A stretch of 64,000 nt of DNA from Rhizobium sp. CF080 (lineage in GTDB: Bacteria > Pseudomonadota > Alphaproteobacteria > Rhizobiales > Rhizobiaceae), in assembly GCF_000282095.2 (NCBI RefSeq), contig NZ_AKKC02000005.1:248001-312000 (forward strand), given 5' to 3'. Under the pieces are notes generated by a model that saw only the letters and a list, made by a program, of their open reading frames with translations, was not told the origin of the DNA and ran no database searches. Positions 45,152 to 55,548 of this stretch are shown here, piece after piece; within the stretch, counting starts at the first letter, position 1; each line of letters begins with the position of its first letter. Made by a program: the position numbers and the translations under genes.

Positions 45152-47773
45152 ATGGCAAACGACACTTTTCCTTCCTCTACTGGAGTAATGGCCGAGAAGA
45201 TCAGGTCGTTCCGTTGGGAGGCGACACCGCTCGGCCATATCGCAACATGGCCCGTCGCTCTCAGGATCACCGTCGACGCAATGGTGGCTTCTAAATTTCC
45301 CCAGTGTCTTTTCTGGGGGACGGATCTGATCGCCATCTACAATGACGGCTATCTCCCGATGCTCGGAGCGAAGGAAGAAGCTCTTGGCAACCCCCTGTGC
45401 GTGAGCTGGAGTGAAAACTGGGAGGACCTCAGGCCGATTGCACAGAAAGCGATGTCGGGGGAAGCGGTTTACCATGAAGACTTTCCCCTCGAGACGACGC
45501 GGCATGGTCAGACCGAGACCGCCTATTTTACGTTCTGTTATAGTCCCATCCACGACGAGAGCGGAGCCGTCGTCGGGATGATAGACACCGTCATCGAGAC
45601 GACTGAAACCGTTCGTGGGCGCGAGAAGCTGCGCTCCGAGAGCGAACGCTATCGTCAAATGTTCGAAAATGCTCCGGGCTTCATGGCGATGCTGTCGGGC
45701 CCAGAACATGTGATCGAGCATGCCAATCCCGCCTACCTCGACCTGATCGGCCGGCGAGACGTTATCGGCAAGCCCGTTCGATCAGGTATCCCCGAGGCGC
45801 TCGAGCAGGGTTTTCTCGATATCTTGGACCGTGTGAGGCTGACAGGCGAGCCGTATTCCGCGACGGCAGCCCGCTTTGATGCCGGCGGTCCAGAACAAAA
45901 GCCGCGCACGCGATACGTTGATTTTGTCTACCAGCCTATCAAGGACAGAACCGGGAGGGTGACGAACATCTTCGTCTCTGGCGTGGATGTTACCGAGCGC
46001 ACTCTCGCCGACATTGCGATCAGGCAGTCGGAGGCCCGCCTTCGTTTCCTCGATGATCTTGCGCGGGAAACCGGAAAAAGCACGGACGCGGATGCGATCC
46101 TCGCCATCACGACCCGGATGGTCGGAGAGTACCTGTGCCTCTCAAACTGCGCCTATGCGGATATGGACGAGGACGAAGACGGGTTTACGATCCGAGGGGA
46201 CTGGGCCGCGGCAGGGTTACCGTCGATCGTCGGTCACTACAGTCTCGCCGACTTCGGAAAACTCGCGGTGTCAAACCTCAGCCGCGGCTTACCTCTGGTG
46301 GTGAACGACAACCTTTCCGAGCTCGCCCCCGAAGAAGCCAAGACCTTCCAGGCAATCGGCATTGCAGCCACTATTTGCATGCCATTGATACTGGAAGGCA
46401 GGCTGACGGCGTTGATGGCAATCCACGACAAGGTGCCGCGCGTCTGGTCGGGCGAGGAGCTCGCCTTGATCCGGGAAGTGACGGAGCGTTCCTGGGCCCA
46501 CATCCGGCGGGTCCGATCGGAGGCCGCTCTACGCGAAACAGCGACGGCCCTGGCCGAGCTCAACGCGCACCTCGAGGCAAGGGTCGAGGACCGGACCGCA
46601 GCACTGGTTCAGGCCGAGGAGGCCTTGCTCCACGCGCAAAAGATGGAGGCCGTCGGCCAGCTCACCGGAGGGCTGGCACACGACTTCAACAATATTCTGG
46701 CCGGAATCGGCGGCAGTCTCGAGCTAATGAACACGCGTCTGGCCCAAGGTCGGATCGCTGACCTGGAGCGCTACCTCAACGGAGCGCAGTCCGCAGTGAA
46801 ACGGGCGGCCGGCTTGACCCAGCGGCTCCTCGCCTTCTCACGCAGGCAAACACTCGATCCTAAGCCCGTGGACATAAAGCGACTGGTATCAGGCATGCAT
46901 GACCTTATCACTCGCAGCGTAGGCCCGGCGATCGAAATCAGCACCATCGCAGCAAGCGGCCTGTGGTCGACTTTCGCAGATGTCGGCCAGCTCGAAAATG
47001 CGCTGTTGAATCTGTGCATAAACGCCCGTGACGCCATGCCCGACGGCGGCAAGCTCACGATCGAAACGGAGAACCACTGGCTCGATGCGCGTGCTGGAAA
47101 GGACCGGGGACTGTCGCCAGGGCAATATGTTTCCCTAGGCGTGAGGGACACGGGGACGGGTATGCCACCCGAGATCATAGCCCGGGCATTCGATCCCTTC
47201 TATACGACGAAGCCCACTGGCCAGGGTACGGGCCTCGGACTTTCCATGGTCTATGGCTTCGCGGGTCAGTCGGGTGGCAGCGTCCGCATCGACTCCGATA
47301 TCGGGCAAGGGACGACGGTCACCATTTACCTTCCTAGGCATCACTTGGATGCGGTCACGGAAGAAGAGACGGCAGACGCTTCGGAAGCTCCGCGCGCACC
47401 AGAGAACCGCACCATCATGGTCGTCGACGACGAACCCCTCGTGCGGATGGTGGCCGTCGAGATCCTGGAAGAGCTGGGGTACGGAATCATCGAAGCGGGC
47501 GACGGGCCTACTGCTCTTAGACTGCTGCACGGTCGAAACGATATCGACCTCCTGATCACCGATGTCGGCCTGCCGAACGGGATGAACGGCCGCCAGCTCG
47601 CCGACGCTGCACGAGGGGAGCGGCCGGAGTTGAATGTGCTTTTCATCACAGGGTATGCGGAGAACGCCGTCCTAAACCACGGTCATCTCGAAAAAGGGAT
47701 GCAAGTGATGACAAAGCCATTTACCGGCGAAGCGCTAGCCCGTCGGGTGGAAGAGATCATCGGCGATTCATGA
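45152..47773 (+). CDS. Hybrid sensor histidine kinase (PAS-PAS-GAF-HisKA-HATPase-REC)
   Basis: About 873 residues from ATG 45152. An N-terminal PAS-like region (ATPLGHIATWPVALR, IAIYNDGYLPMLG), a second PAS (residues 145-265) and a GAF domain (about 280-440) precede the H box (H510, LTGGLAHDFNNIL), N and G boxes (CINARDAMPDGG, GTGTGLGLSMV form) and a C-terminal receiver with D804 (ITDVGLP). No membrane helix, so cytosolic. It lies 170 nt upstream of the phytochrome gene. The signal is unknown. Confidence 0.92.
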   Translation: MANDTFPSSTGVMAEKIRSFRWEATPLGHIATWPVALRITVDAMVASKFPQCLFWGTDLIAIYNDGYLPMLGAKEEALGNPLCVSWSENWEDLRPIAQKAMSGEAVYHEDFPLETTRHGQTETAYFTFCYSPIHDESGAVVGMIDTVIETTETVRGREKLRSESERYRQMFENAPGFMAMLSGPEHVIEHANPAYLDLIGRRDVIGKPVRSGIPEALEQGFLDILDRVRLTGEPYSATAARFDAGGPEQKPRTRYVDFVYQPIKDRTGRVTNIFVSGVDVTERTLADIAIRQSEARLRFLDDLARETGKSTDADAILAITTRMVGEYLCLSNCAYADMDEDEDGFTIRGDWAAAGLPSIVGHYSLADFGKLAVSNLSRGLPLVVNDNLSELAPEEAKTFQAIGIAATICMPLILEGRLTALMAIHDKVPRVWSGEELALIREVTERSWAHIRRVRSEAALRETATALAELNAHLEARVEDRTAALVQAEEALLHAQKMEAVGQLTGGLAHDFNNILAGIGGSLELMNTRLAQGRIADLERYLNGAQSAVKRAAGLTQRLLAFSRRQTLDPKPVDIKRLVSGMHDLITRSVGPAIEISTIAASGLWSTFADVGQLENALLNLCINARDAMPDGGKLTIETENHWLDARAGKDRGLSPGQYVSLGVRDTGTGMPPEIIARAFDPFYTTKPTGQGTGLGLSMVYGFAGQSGGSVRIDSDIGQGTTVTIYLPRHHLDAVTEEETADASEAPRAPENRTIMVVDDEPLVRMVAVEILEELGYGIIEAGDGPTALRLLHGRNDIDLLITDVGLPNGMNGRQLADAARGERPELNVLFITGYAENAVLNHGHLEKGMQVMTKPFTGEALARRVEEIIGDS

Positions 47774-47944
47774 GTTGGAACATTTCTAAAGAGGGCGCGT
47801 TTTCGCCGTCGTGCCGATCTGTTGCCCTTCTACGCTTGCCTGTACGTCCGCATTTATTCCCGTTTCGCGTTAAGCGCCTCACGCGGTCACCCTGCCGCCA
47901 ACGCCATGGCAAACACGGCATGCCCAACTTCTTGAGAAAGCGAG

Positions 47945-50533
47945 ATGTCTACCTTGAGTTACGATAGGTCAAAAGTCGATCTGACGAACTGCGATCGAGA
48001 GCCGATCCACATTCCGGGAAGCATCCAGCCACACGGGGCGATGATCGTCATAAACGGGGAGGGCCTGGTTTCTTTCGTGTCGGAGAACATTGATCGATTC
48101 CTCGGCGAAACCAACCGCGACTATCTCGGAGCAGAACTCGCCGATGTCGTCGGCAGCACCCTCGCGCACGACATCGCGAACGCCGTAGCCCGCGCCGGAT
48201 CCGGTCATATAGCCGGCGTCGTACTCAAGGCCACAGTAGGCGGGGGGCAGAATGTCGCAGACATCACCGCCCATCGGTACGAAGGCCGCACGTTCCTCGA
48301 GTTCGAGCAGCCAGCGTCGGTGGATGACACGGAAGTTGCGCTGCACCTTACTCAGTCCCTGGTGCGCCGCGTAGACGTCTACAAGGAATTCGATCCGCTC
48401 TTCAACGGGGTTGCGCGTCTCTTGCGGGCGATGCTCGGTTACGACCGCGTCATGGTGTACCGCTTCCTGCACAACGGTGCGGGCCGCGTAATAGCGGAGG
48501 CCCGGGAACCGTCGCTGAACAGCTTCTTCGGTCAGCACTTCCCCGTCTCCGACATTCCGGCGCAGGCCCGAAAGCTCTATGTCAAGAACTGGGTCCGGGT
48601 GATAGGCGACGCCTCGTTTGTGCCCGTCCCGCTTATCCCAAACATTTCCGATGGAGAGCCACCAGTCGATCTCTCGCATGCGCATCTTCGCAGCGTATCT
48701 CCGATCCACTGCGAGTATCTGCGTAACATGGGCGTTGCCGCATCCATGTCGATATCGATCGTAGTAGACGGAGAGCTCTGGGGCCTCATCGCCTGCCATC
48801 ACAATACCCCAAAGTGGCTCTCGATCCCCATGCGCGTAGCGACCGAACTCTTTGCGCAGTACTTCTCCCTCCATGTCGCCGCTATCGAGCACCGTGAACA
48901 GAAGTCGGCGGCGGTGGCCACGCGCAGCCGCCTGGACGCCATCATCGCGGGGGTCAACCCTAACGACCCTGTCGAAATCACATTACAAACGAGGCTTCGC
49001 GAGTTCTCTTCGTTGATTGCAAGCGACGGCGCAGGGCTATGGTCACGCGGGCAATGGTGGGCCTATGGCGTCGCCCCGTCACAAACAGCTGTCCCGCGAC
49101 TCATGGAGACGGTGGAGCGAAAGGCGGGGCGCTACATCTGGGAGACCCAAGACCTTCAGGCTGAGACCGGTGACCTCGGGGAATATGGAACCCGGGTTGC
49201 CGGCCTTCTTGCAATACCAATCTCCGTTTCATCCCCGGACTTCCTGATTTTCTTCCGCAGCGAGGAAGCGCACCAGATCGAATGGGCGGGCGAGCCGGCA
49301 AAAAACGAGGAGGTAACGGAGGCCGGGCGCCGTCTGACGCCTCGTGGCAGTTTCAACACCTGGCGCGAGGATGTCCGACACAGGTCCCTTCCGTGGACGA
49401 ACGCTGACATGGTCGTGGCCGATGCTATCAGGGGTTACGTCAGGGACGTGATGCTGTCGCACAACGACGCGACCGAGGAACAGCGGGAAAAGAACGAGAA
49501 CCAGCGCAAGCTACTGAATTCGGAGCTGAACCACCGCGTCAAGAATATCCTCGCACTGGTAAAATCGATCGCCACTCAGACCGGAGCCAACGCGGAATCG
49601 GTGGACGACTACGCGAGGTCCTTCGAAGGCCGACTCCGCGCTCTGTCCTACGCCCACGATCAGTCTTTCTCGGGAACCGAGGGCGGCGAGCTACGCGGGC
49701 TGATCGACGCGGAGGCCGGGATGCACCGATTCAGCAAAATGCCGGACCGGATCAAAATCGTGGGAGGCCCGATCGGGCTCACCGAGCGCGCCTTCGGCGT
49801 GTTTGCCCTTCTGCTTCACGAAATGATGACCAATGCCGCAAAATACGGCAGTCTCTCCGTACCTTCGGGCAGGCTGGACATCTCTTGGACGGCGGCTGAC
49901 AACGGCGACTGCCGTCTCGACTGGGTCGAAAGCGGAGGCCCGGAGGTAAGGCCACCGACAAGGCGGGGGTTCGGATCCAACCTCATCGAAAAGACGGTGG
50001 CGCATGACCTCGGCGGGACGGTTGACATCGATTTTGCCAGAGAAGGCCTAAGGGCCCAGATCGTGGTTCCTTCCCATCATCTTCGCGCCGTCGCGGACGG
50101 CCGACATGACCCCGAAGAGGCCTTAGCTGCCCTCGACCGTCCTTTGGATGGCCTTCGGGTCCTGCTCGTCGAGGACCAGTCGCTGATTGCGATGGATACG
50201 GAGGAACTCCTGAAATCGCTTGGCGCCGATGCGATCGCGGTCGCGCCGAGCGTTGACACCGCCCTCGAGCTGATTTCCGAGCAAGAACTCGAATGCGCGG
50301 TCCTCGACCTCAATCTAGGAGGCTCGACTTCGGAGAAAGTGGCGCGGGAACTCGATCGGCGAGACATTCCGTATGTCTTCGCCACGGGTTATCGCGACGG
50401 CATCAGCATTCCCAACGGATTTTCAGACATCCCGGTCGTCCGCAAACCCGTTTCCGAACAAGCGCTTGCCGCAGCGATAATAGAAGCGATCAGAGGACGC
50501 CAGAGCGCGTCAATGCGGCAGGGGGACGGCTGA
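47945..50533 (+). CDS. Bacteriophytochrome, HWE histidine kinase with C-terminal receiver
   Basis: 862 residues. C16 (TNCDREPIHIPG) is the biliverdin-binding cysteine. The GAF signature PVSDIP (200-205) varies from the usual PASDIP, and H245 and H255 lie in the conserved SHAHLRSVSPIHCEYL block. The PHY tongue motif PRGSF is at 466-470. The output is an HWE kinase (H530 in LNHRVKNILAL, later a W-x-E motif), followed by a receiver with D788 (VLDLNLGG). It senses red/far-red light. No heme oxygenase gene is in the window. Confidence 0.94.
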   Translation: MSTLSYDRSKVDLTNCDREPIHIPGSIQPHGAMIVINGEGLVSFVSENIDRFLGETNRDYLGAELADVVGSTLAHDIANAVARAGSGHIAGVVLKATVGGGQNVADITAHRYEGRTFLEFEQPASVDDTEVALHLTQSLVRRVDVYKEFDPLFNGVARLLRAMLGYDRVMVYRFLHNGAGRVIAEAREPSLNSFFGQHFPVSDIPAQARKLYVKNWVRVIGDASFVPVPLIPNISDGEPPVDLSHAHLRSVSPIHCEYLRNMGVAASMSISIVVDGELWGLIACHHNTPKWLSIPMRVATELFAQYFSLHVAAIEHREQKSAAVATRSRLDAIIAGVNPNDPVEITLQTRLREFSSLIASDGAGLWSRGQWWAYGVAPSQTAVPRLMETVERKAGRYIWETQDLQAETGDLGEYGTRVAGLLAIPISVSSPDFLIFFRSEEAHQIEWAGEPAKNEEVTEAGRRLTPRGSFNTWREDVRHRSLPWTNADMVVADAIRGYVRDVMLSHNDATEEQREKNENQRKLLNSELNHRVKNILALVKSIATQTGANAESVDDYARSFEGRLRALSYAHDQSFSGTEGGELRGLIDAEAGMHRFSKMPDRIKIVGGPIGLTERAFGVFALLLHEMMTNAAKYGSLSVPSGRLDISWTAADNGDCRLDWVESGGPEVRPPTRRGFGSNLIEKTVAHDLGGTVDIDFAREGLRAQIVVPSHHLRAVADGRHDPEEALAALDRPLDGLRVLLVEDQSLIAMDTEELLKSLGADAIAVAPSVDTALELISEQELECAVLDLNLGGSTSEKVARELDRRDIPYVFATGYRDGISIPNGFSDIPVVRKPVSEQALAAAIIEAIRGRQSASMRQGDG

Positions 50534-50962
50534 GCTAAGCCTGGAAGGATGATCACTGTCCGGACCCTGGTGCAACTGGACGAACAAGAGACACTGGCCC
50601 GTCGGGGAACACAGGCTTGCTCATATTCCGCATGCGCGCTGGCACGACATCGCCAATGCCCGAACGATCCAGGCCTACCGAACGACGTTCATCCGAACTT
50701 GGCTTCCGGGGCATTGCATCCGCTGCTGTCGCCGTGCAGATTGAACATGATTCCTCCGACGACGACTATGTCAGGGAAACCGGCAATTCTGCAAACAGGT
50801 CGGAACCTAATGGGCCCCCAGGGCTTGCCTAGCAAGATCTGCCTTGATCACGATTGATTAGACGATCATCAACGCCGAAAGATGCGAGATGTCTATGCGT
50901 TTCACCCGTAAGGCGATGGACCGACTGACCAGTGTTACAGCGCTAATTTGCGATAGCTTAAA
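50534..50962. other. No supportable gene
   Basis: About 430 bp between the phytochrome and the NUDIX remnant. Short frames are present without recognisable domains or good start signals. The first part may hold the phytochrome transcript end, but I see no clear hairpin. Confidence 0.45.
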
Positions 50963-51426
50963 ATGGGAGAGCCTATGCACGAAGCTGCACAGAACGAGGT
51001 CTCCAACGAGGTCGTTAGTCCCGGCGTAGCGCAAGTGGGCGCGCTCTGCTACCGGCGGGACGGGGAGGGACATCTTGAAGTGCTCCTGCTCGGCAGCCGT
51101 CGCGGCGGCCGATGGGGACCCCCGAAAGGACATATCGAGAGCCGCGAACATAGCGGCGCGCTGCGTTGAGAGAGGCGTTCGAGGAGGCCGGCATCATGGG
51201 TGTCATCGACAACACGCCGTTGGGCAGCTTCACCTATCAGAAGCAGACCGGCACAAACCATTACAACGTCGCGGTTCATCTCCTGAAGGTAACCAAGGTC
51301 GCCGGCAAGTTTCCGGAGAAAGGCATCCGGAAGACCCAGTGGTTCCTGTTGAAGGACGCTGTCTGCGACGCCGCGCAGCCGGGTCTGCGGACGCTTTCGT
51401 CGCGGCTTGAGACCGTGGGCGTATGA
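50963..51426 (+). pseudogene. Frameshifted NUDIX hydrolase
   Basis: The first frame (50963-51169) gives VAQVGALCYRR and the start of the NUDIX box (WGPPKGHIESRE), then stops. The next frame (from about 51166) continues with REAFEEAGIMG and a typical ending (TQWFLLKDA). The box should read G-x5-E-x7-RE; here it is one base short between the first E and RE, consistent with a 1-bp deletion near 51157-51163. Relatives cleave diphosphoinositol or dinucleoside polyphosphates. A sequencing error is possible. Confidence 0.85.
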
Positions 51427-52451
51427 AGTTTAGTTTCGGCAAATCGCTATCAGCGGTTTTTAAAGCCCAGAAGAAAATCAGCAGGCTGGTCGAGAAGGCT
51501 CTCAAAGCGCCGCGAAGCAAACCGAAACGTACGAAGTTAACGTCGCGGCTTGCGAAACAGCTTTTGGTCGAGACGACCACGTTCGGAAGCAATCCGGGCC
51601 GCCTGGTCATGAAATCTTTCGTGCCGCCGACCCGGCTGCCGAAGAACCCTGCACTCGTCGTGCTGCTTCATGGCTGCGGTCAGTCTCCCGAAAGCCTAGA
51701 TGCCGCAACCGACTTCTCCATACTCGCCAAAGAGCGAGGTTTTGTTCTCCTTTATCCAGAGCAGAGGAGGGCCAACAATGCACAACGATGCTTCAACTGG
51801 TTCAGGCCGAGCGCCGTCGCCCGAGACCGCGGCGAGGTGCTTTCCGTCAAGCAGATGGTCGAGCACGCATGCGAGCGACATCGGATAGATCGTTCGAGGA
51901 TCTTCGTCGCGGGGCTGTCCGCCGGCGGGGCGATGACGGGCGCGCTCGTTGCGAACTATCCGGAGCTCTTCGCCGGCGCCGCGATTATCGTTGGCATGCC
52001 GTTCGGATCTGCTCGCGATGCGATGTCCGCCCTCCGCGCGATGAAGACGGGTGGAACCCCGCCAGCCGGCGGATGGGGAAAACCCGTCACAGAGCTCTCC
52101 ACAGAAGCCAGGTCGTGGCCCGCAATAACCGTATGGCAGGGAAGGGACGACAGGATTGTCAATCCCGCAAATGCGTTGGCCTGTGTTGCGCAGTGGCTTG
52201 AAGTCCGAGGCATGGATAAAGACAGCGGTAGTTTGGAGGAAAAGCCTTGGGGCAGTCTGCAGTCATGGAAGGTGGCAGGCAAGATGAAGGTGGCGCTTTA
52301 TTCAATCAGCAACATGGGCCACGGACTGCCAATTAAGAAGCGCACTACCTCCACGTCGCGACTATCGGGAGACCCTTTTGTGATTCCAGCAGAAATCTCA
52401 GCTCCAGCAGAACTGATGCGCTTGTGGCGCTTGCCGAGATTTCGAACATAA
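51423..52451 (+). CDS. PHB-depolymerase-type esterase (alpha/beta hydrolase)
   Basis: 342 residues. LHGCGQ oxyanion segment (near residue 83), FNWF block, nucleophile S166 in GLSAGGAM, D242/D243 in GRDDRIVNP and H300 in NMGHGLPI give the esterase catalytic triad of the PHB depolymerase/feruloyl esterase group. No signal peptide: the N terminus is basic (KAPRSKPKRTKLTSR). Its ATG overlaps the NUDIX stop (ATGA), so the two were one transcript. Confidence 0.9.
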   Translation: MKFSFGKSLSAVFKAQKKISRLVEKALKAPRSKPKRTKLTSRLAKQLLVETTTFGSNPGRLVMKSFVPPTRLPKNPALVVLLHGCGQSPESLDAATDFSILAKERGFVLLYPEQRRANNAQRCFNWFRPSAVARDRGEVLSVKQMVEHACERHRIDRSRIFVAGLSAGGAMTGALVANYPELFAGAAIIVGMPFGSARDAMSALRAMKTGGTPPAGGWGKPVTELSTEARSWPAITVWQGRDDRIVNPANALACVAQWLEVRGMDKDSGSLEEKPWGSLQSWKVAGKMKVALYSISNMGHGLPIKKRTTSTSRLSGDPFVIPAEISAPAELMRLWRLPRFRT

Positions 52452-52513
52452 CCACGACGCAGCAGATTTATCCGTGGCCTGCGCCGGCACCGCTGGCCAC
52501 GGCTCGACGGTCT

Positions 52514-54880
52514 TCACGACGACCCAGCCACAATTTCTCTCACCTTTTGAGCGAGATCGTCGATTGCGAAGGGCTTGGAAATCATTTCCATCCCAGGCGC
52601 AAGAAAATCGGCACGCGACGCCGCCATTGCTGCATATCCCGTGATGAAAAGAACTTTCAACGCAGGACGGACGTTCATGGCGATCTCCGCAAGTTGGCGG
52701 CCGTTTAGTCCCGGCAGGCCAACGTCGGAGATCAGCAGATCGATTCGGCTTGTCCCCTCGATGATGGGAAGAGCCTCGGTGCCGTCGACCGCTTCGATCA
52801 CGCGATATCCGAGCTCCTTGAGTACGTCGACGACCAACACGCGCACTGAGTCGTCGTCCTCGACCACCAGAACCGTTTCCCCCTCGCCCCGGGGGGGCAC
52901 GAAGTCGATCTCGATAGCTCCGTTCTGAGGGGAGATTTCCGCAAGGCTGCCGGGCAAATAGAGCTTGATCGTCGTCCCGAGGCCGACCTGGCTGTAGATC
53001 CGGACATGGCCCCCCGATTGCTGTGTGAACCCATAGATCATCGACAGCCCGAGACCGGTTCCCTGACCTATTGGCTTCGTCGTAAAGAACGGATCAAAGG
53101 CTTTCTCTATGGTTGCCTGCGACATCCCGATGCCTGTATCGCTAACGGCCAAGACAACGTAGCTTCCGGGTTTTAGCGTCTCACCGCGCGCGAGGTCCGT
53201 TTCCGTAAAAACGACGTTGGCTGTTTCGATCGTCAGCTTGCCACCATCGGGCATCGCGTCCCGGGCGTTAATGACGAGATTGAGAATGGCGCTCTCGAGC
53301 TGGTTGGCGTCGGTAACAGCCCTCCAGGTGTCGGGCACCAGATCGATAAGGAGTTCCACTTGCTCACCAAGCGTTCGTCGGAACAGGTCCTCCATCGAGC
53401 CGATGAGTTGCCTCACATCGACCGGCTGACGATCCAGCGACTGCCGTCGGGAGAATGCCAAAAGCCGATGGGTCAGAGCTGCTGCACGGCCTGCAGATGC
53501 ACTTGCAGCATCGATGAACTTGTCGAGGTCGTCCAGTCGATTAGCCGCGATCCTCCGCTTAATCACGGCGAGGGCACCGATCACGCCTGTCAGCATGTTG
53601 TTGAAGTCGTGGGCTATGCCCCCCGTCAACTGACCGACCGCTTCCATCTTCTGGGCCTGCCTCAACTGGGCTTCGGTCTCTTCAAGAACTGCCTGCTGCT
53701 GTTTCTCGAGTGTGACATCCCGGCCATAGGCATAGACGCGGCCGCCCTCGCGGGACGTCATCCACGACACGATGCGGGGAGACCCATCCTTTCGGATCAT
53801 GCGAATTTCAAGGTCGGTATGCGTATTTTCGACTGCCTTTCTGAGGTCCGGCTTGACCTGTTCTCGGTCCTCGGCCCACACGAACTCGATGACGTGACGG
53901 CCTATAACCTCTTCCAAATGATGACCGAGGATATCAAGCCATGCCGGGCTGACGTCGCGGAACACGCCATCCGTGCCGATCACCACGAGAAGATCCCGGG
54001 AATTCTTCCAGACACGGTTTCTTTCCCGCATGCTTTCCCGCGCAATTTCCGACAGGGCCTGATTTGCCTCCCGCAAACTTTCGTGCGTCTGTTTGGCTTC
54101 GGTGATGTCGAAGATCACGCCCATGAAGCGCCGGCCGCTAGACTCCGTATCGTCAACATATTCGCCCCGACGGGCGAGCCAGCGTTCCTGGCCATCGTCG
54201 GGGCGCCTGACACGGAACTCGGTGCTTCGCTCGTTCTGTATGCCGTCCGGATCGCTGAGGTCGATGACCCGATCGTCGTCGGGATGGATCAGGTCATTCA
54301 AGGTGCGAACAGGCAAGATACGTGTCGGATGCAGGCCAAAAAGCCGGCAGAACTGTTCCGAAACGTTGATGGTCCCATAACCGACAATATGTTCGAACGT
54401 GCCGATTCCGCCGGCAAGCTGAGCAATGCGCAACTGCTCGTTGGCGCGTTTCTGTTCGGTAATATCGACCAGCATGCCGACGAATTTGACAGGCTTGTCA
54501 TTCTCGTCCAACACGGCCCGACCACTCGCATGGACCCAACGGTACCCCCCGTCGCTCCGCAGCAGCCGGTATTCCTTGGAAAACACTTCGGAGCCGGCTA
54601 AAATGCCAGCAACGGCGACTTTCACGCGCTTGAGGTCGTCGGGATGGATGGACGTGAAGAAATGGTCGGTCGATACCCCGTCCATGAGCGCAACGGGATC
54701 CTGCTGGGTGATCACCGCAAACCGGGCGTCGGCGAAAAGTTGTTTCCGGGCGATATCCCATTCCCACCCGCATGTCGCACCGGCAGCATCCAGCATGAAC
54801 TGCAGCCGACGCTGAGCCAGTTCAAGTTCGGAACGCATGCGTGCCAATTCCGCTTCCGGGCTTTCGGCACCTTCAATCAT
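52514..54880 (-). CDS. Hybrid sensor histidine kinase (three PAS, HisKA, HATPase, REC)
   Basis: 788 residues, cytosolic. A coiled start is followed by three PAS/PAC units (about residues 22-145, 150-270 and 285-400), the H box (H424, LTGGIAHDFNNML), N box (NLVINARDAMPDGG), G boxes (GTGLGLSMIYGF) and a receiver with D719 (LLISDVGLPG). It lies 30 nt from the end of, and runs in the same direction as, the chemosensory operon, so it may be the last gene and link the two systems. Confidence 0.92.
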   Translation of the reverse strand: MIEGAESPEAELARMRSELELAQRRLQFMLDAAGATCGWEWDIARKQLFADARFAVITQQDPVALMDGVSTDHFFTSIHPDDLKRVKVAVAGILAGSEVFSKEYRLLRSDGGYRWVHASGRAVLDENDKPVKFVGMLVDITEQKRANEQLRIAQLAGGIGTFEHIVGYGTINVSEQFCRLFGLHPTRILPVRTLNDLIHPDDDRVIDLSDPDGIQNERSTEFRVRRPDDGQERWLARRGEYVDDTESSGRRFMGVIFDITEAKQTHESLREANQALSEIARESMRERNRVWKNSRDLLVVIGTDGVFRDVSPAWLDILGHHLEEVIGRHVIEFVWAEDREQVKPDLRKAVENTHTDLEIRMIRKDGSPRIVSWMTSREGGRVYAYGRDVTLEKQQQAVLEETEAQLRQAQKMEAVGQLTGGIAHDFNNMLTGVIGALAVIKRRIAANRLDDLDKFIDAASASAGRAAALTHRLLAFSRRQSLDRQPVDVRQLIGSMEDLFRRTLGEQVELLIDLVPDTWRAVTDANQLESAILNLVINARDAMPDGGKLTIETANVVFTETDLARGETLKPGSYVVLAVSDTGIGMSQATIEKAFDPFFTTKPIGQGTGLGLSMIYGFTQQSGGHVRIYSQVGLGTTIKLYLPGSLAEISPQNGAIEIDFVPPRGEGETVLVVEDDDSVRVLVVDVLKELGYRVIEAVDGTEALPIIEGTSRIDLLISDVGLPGLNGRQLAEIAMNVRPALKVLFITGYAAMAASRADFLAPGMEMISKPFAIDDLAQKVREIVAGSS

Positions 54881-54909
54881 GATTGCCGCCGGTACTCATC
54901 TGCCTCACG

Positions 54910-55548
54910 TTATTCGGTTCCTGTCATCACGCGATCGATGAAGCCGGCGATCAGCTGCTTGAGCTTTTCCAGCGACGGAAGGTCCATGATCATCGCGACG
55001 TATCCGCGGATATCACGTTCTCGGACGGAGAAATTGATGTAAAGAAAAAGGACGAAGCTCTCCTCGTCGAGACCCCCCCCAGCCCCGAACAACAGGATGC
55101 TGTCGCCCCGACGGACACCCGGAAGCGACATTTTCAGCGTATGCTGCAGCATGTTCGCCATCGAGCCGAGGCAACCGTTCAGGATGACGTTGCCGGTCTC
55201 TGCAAGCGCCTCTTCTTCCATCTCGACAAGCTCAGCCTCTCCCATTTCGTCACCGACAATGGCACGAACGAGGGATAATCCGTTGCTTTCGGGGAAAATC
55301 AACAGGGCGCGGCCGGAAAACGGACCCTCGAATTGCTGCTGGACGGCAATGAGGTTTTCGCTTTCACGCTGGCCGATCAGCGAAGCCGCAGACTTGCGCG
55401 TGACTATCTCAACCGAGGGGACCGAAAGGACCACCTGCTTGTTGACCATCTTGCGCAAGCTTGCGGCAGCGCGGCTAACGCCGATATTGACGAGTTCCGT
55501 AAGCGCGTCGCGCTCAAGTTCGTCAAGCGTTATGGTGCTGCCGGTCAT
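54910..55548 (-). CDS. cheC: CheC-type CheY-P phosphatase
   Basis: 212 residues with both CheC active-site motifs intact: E18-x2-N21 with P44, and E117-x2-N120 with P143 (E-x2-N-x22-P in each). CheC removes phosphate from CheY-P. It overlaps the cheY start by 4 nt. CheC is uncommon in rhizobial chemotaxis clusters, which usually use a second CheY as phosphate sink. Confidence 0.88.
   Translation of the reverse strand: MTGSTITLDELERDALTELVNIGVSRAAASLRKMVNKQVVLSVPSVEIVTRKSAASLIGQRESENLIAVQQQFEGPFSGRALLIFPESNGLSLVRAIVGDEMGEAELVEMEEEALAETGNVILNGCLGSMANMLQHTLKMSLPGVRRGDSILLFGAGGGLDEESFVLFLYINFSVRERDIRGYVAMIMDLPSLEKLKQLIAGFIDRVMTGTE

Noticed and set aside
53360..54601. 413-codon open frame on the + strand
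   Set aside because: Antisense to the PAS hybrid kinase; no domain, poor start.
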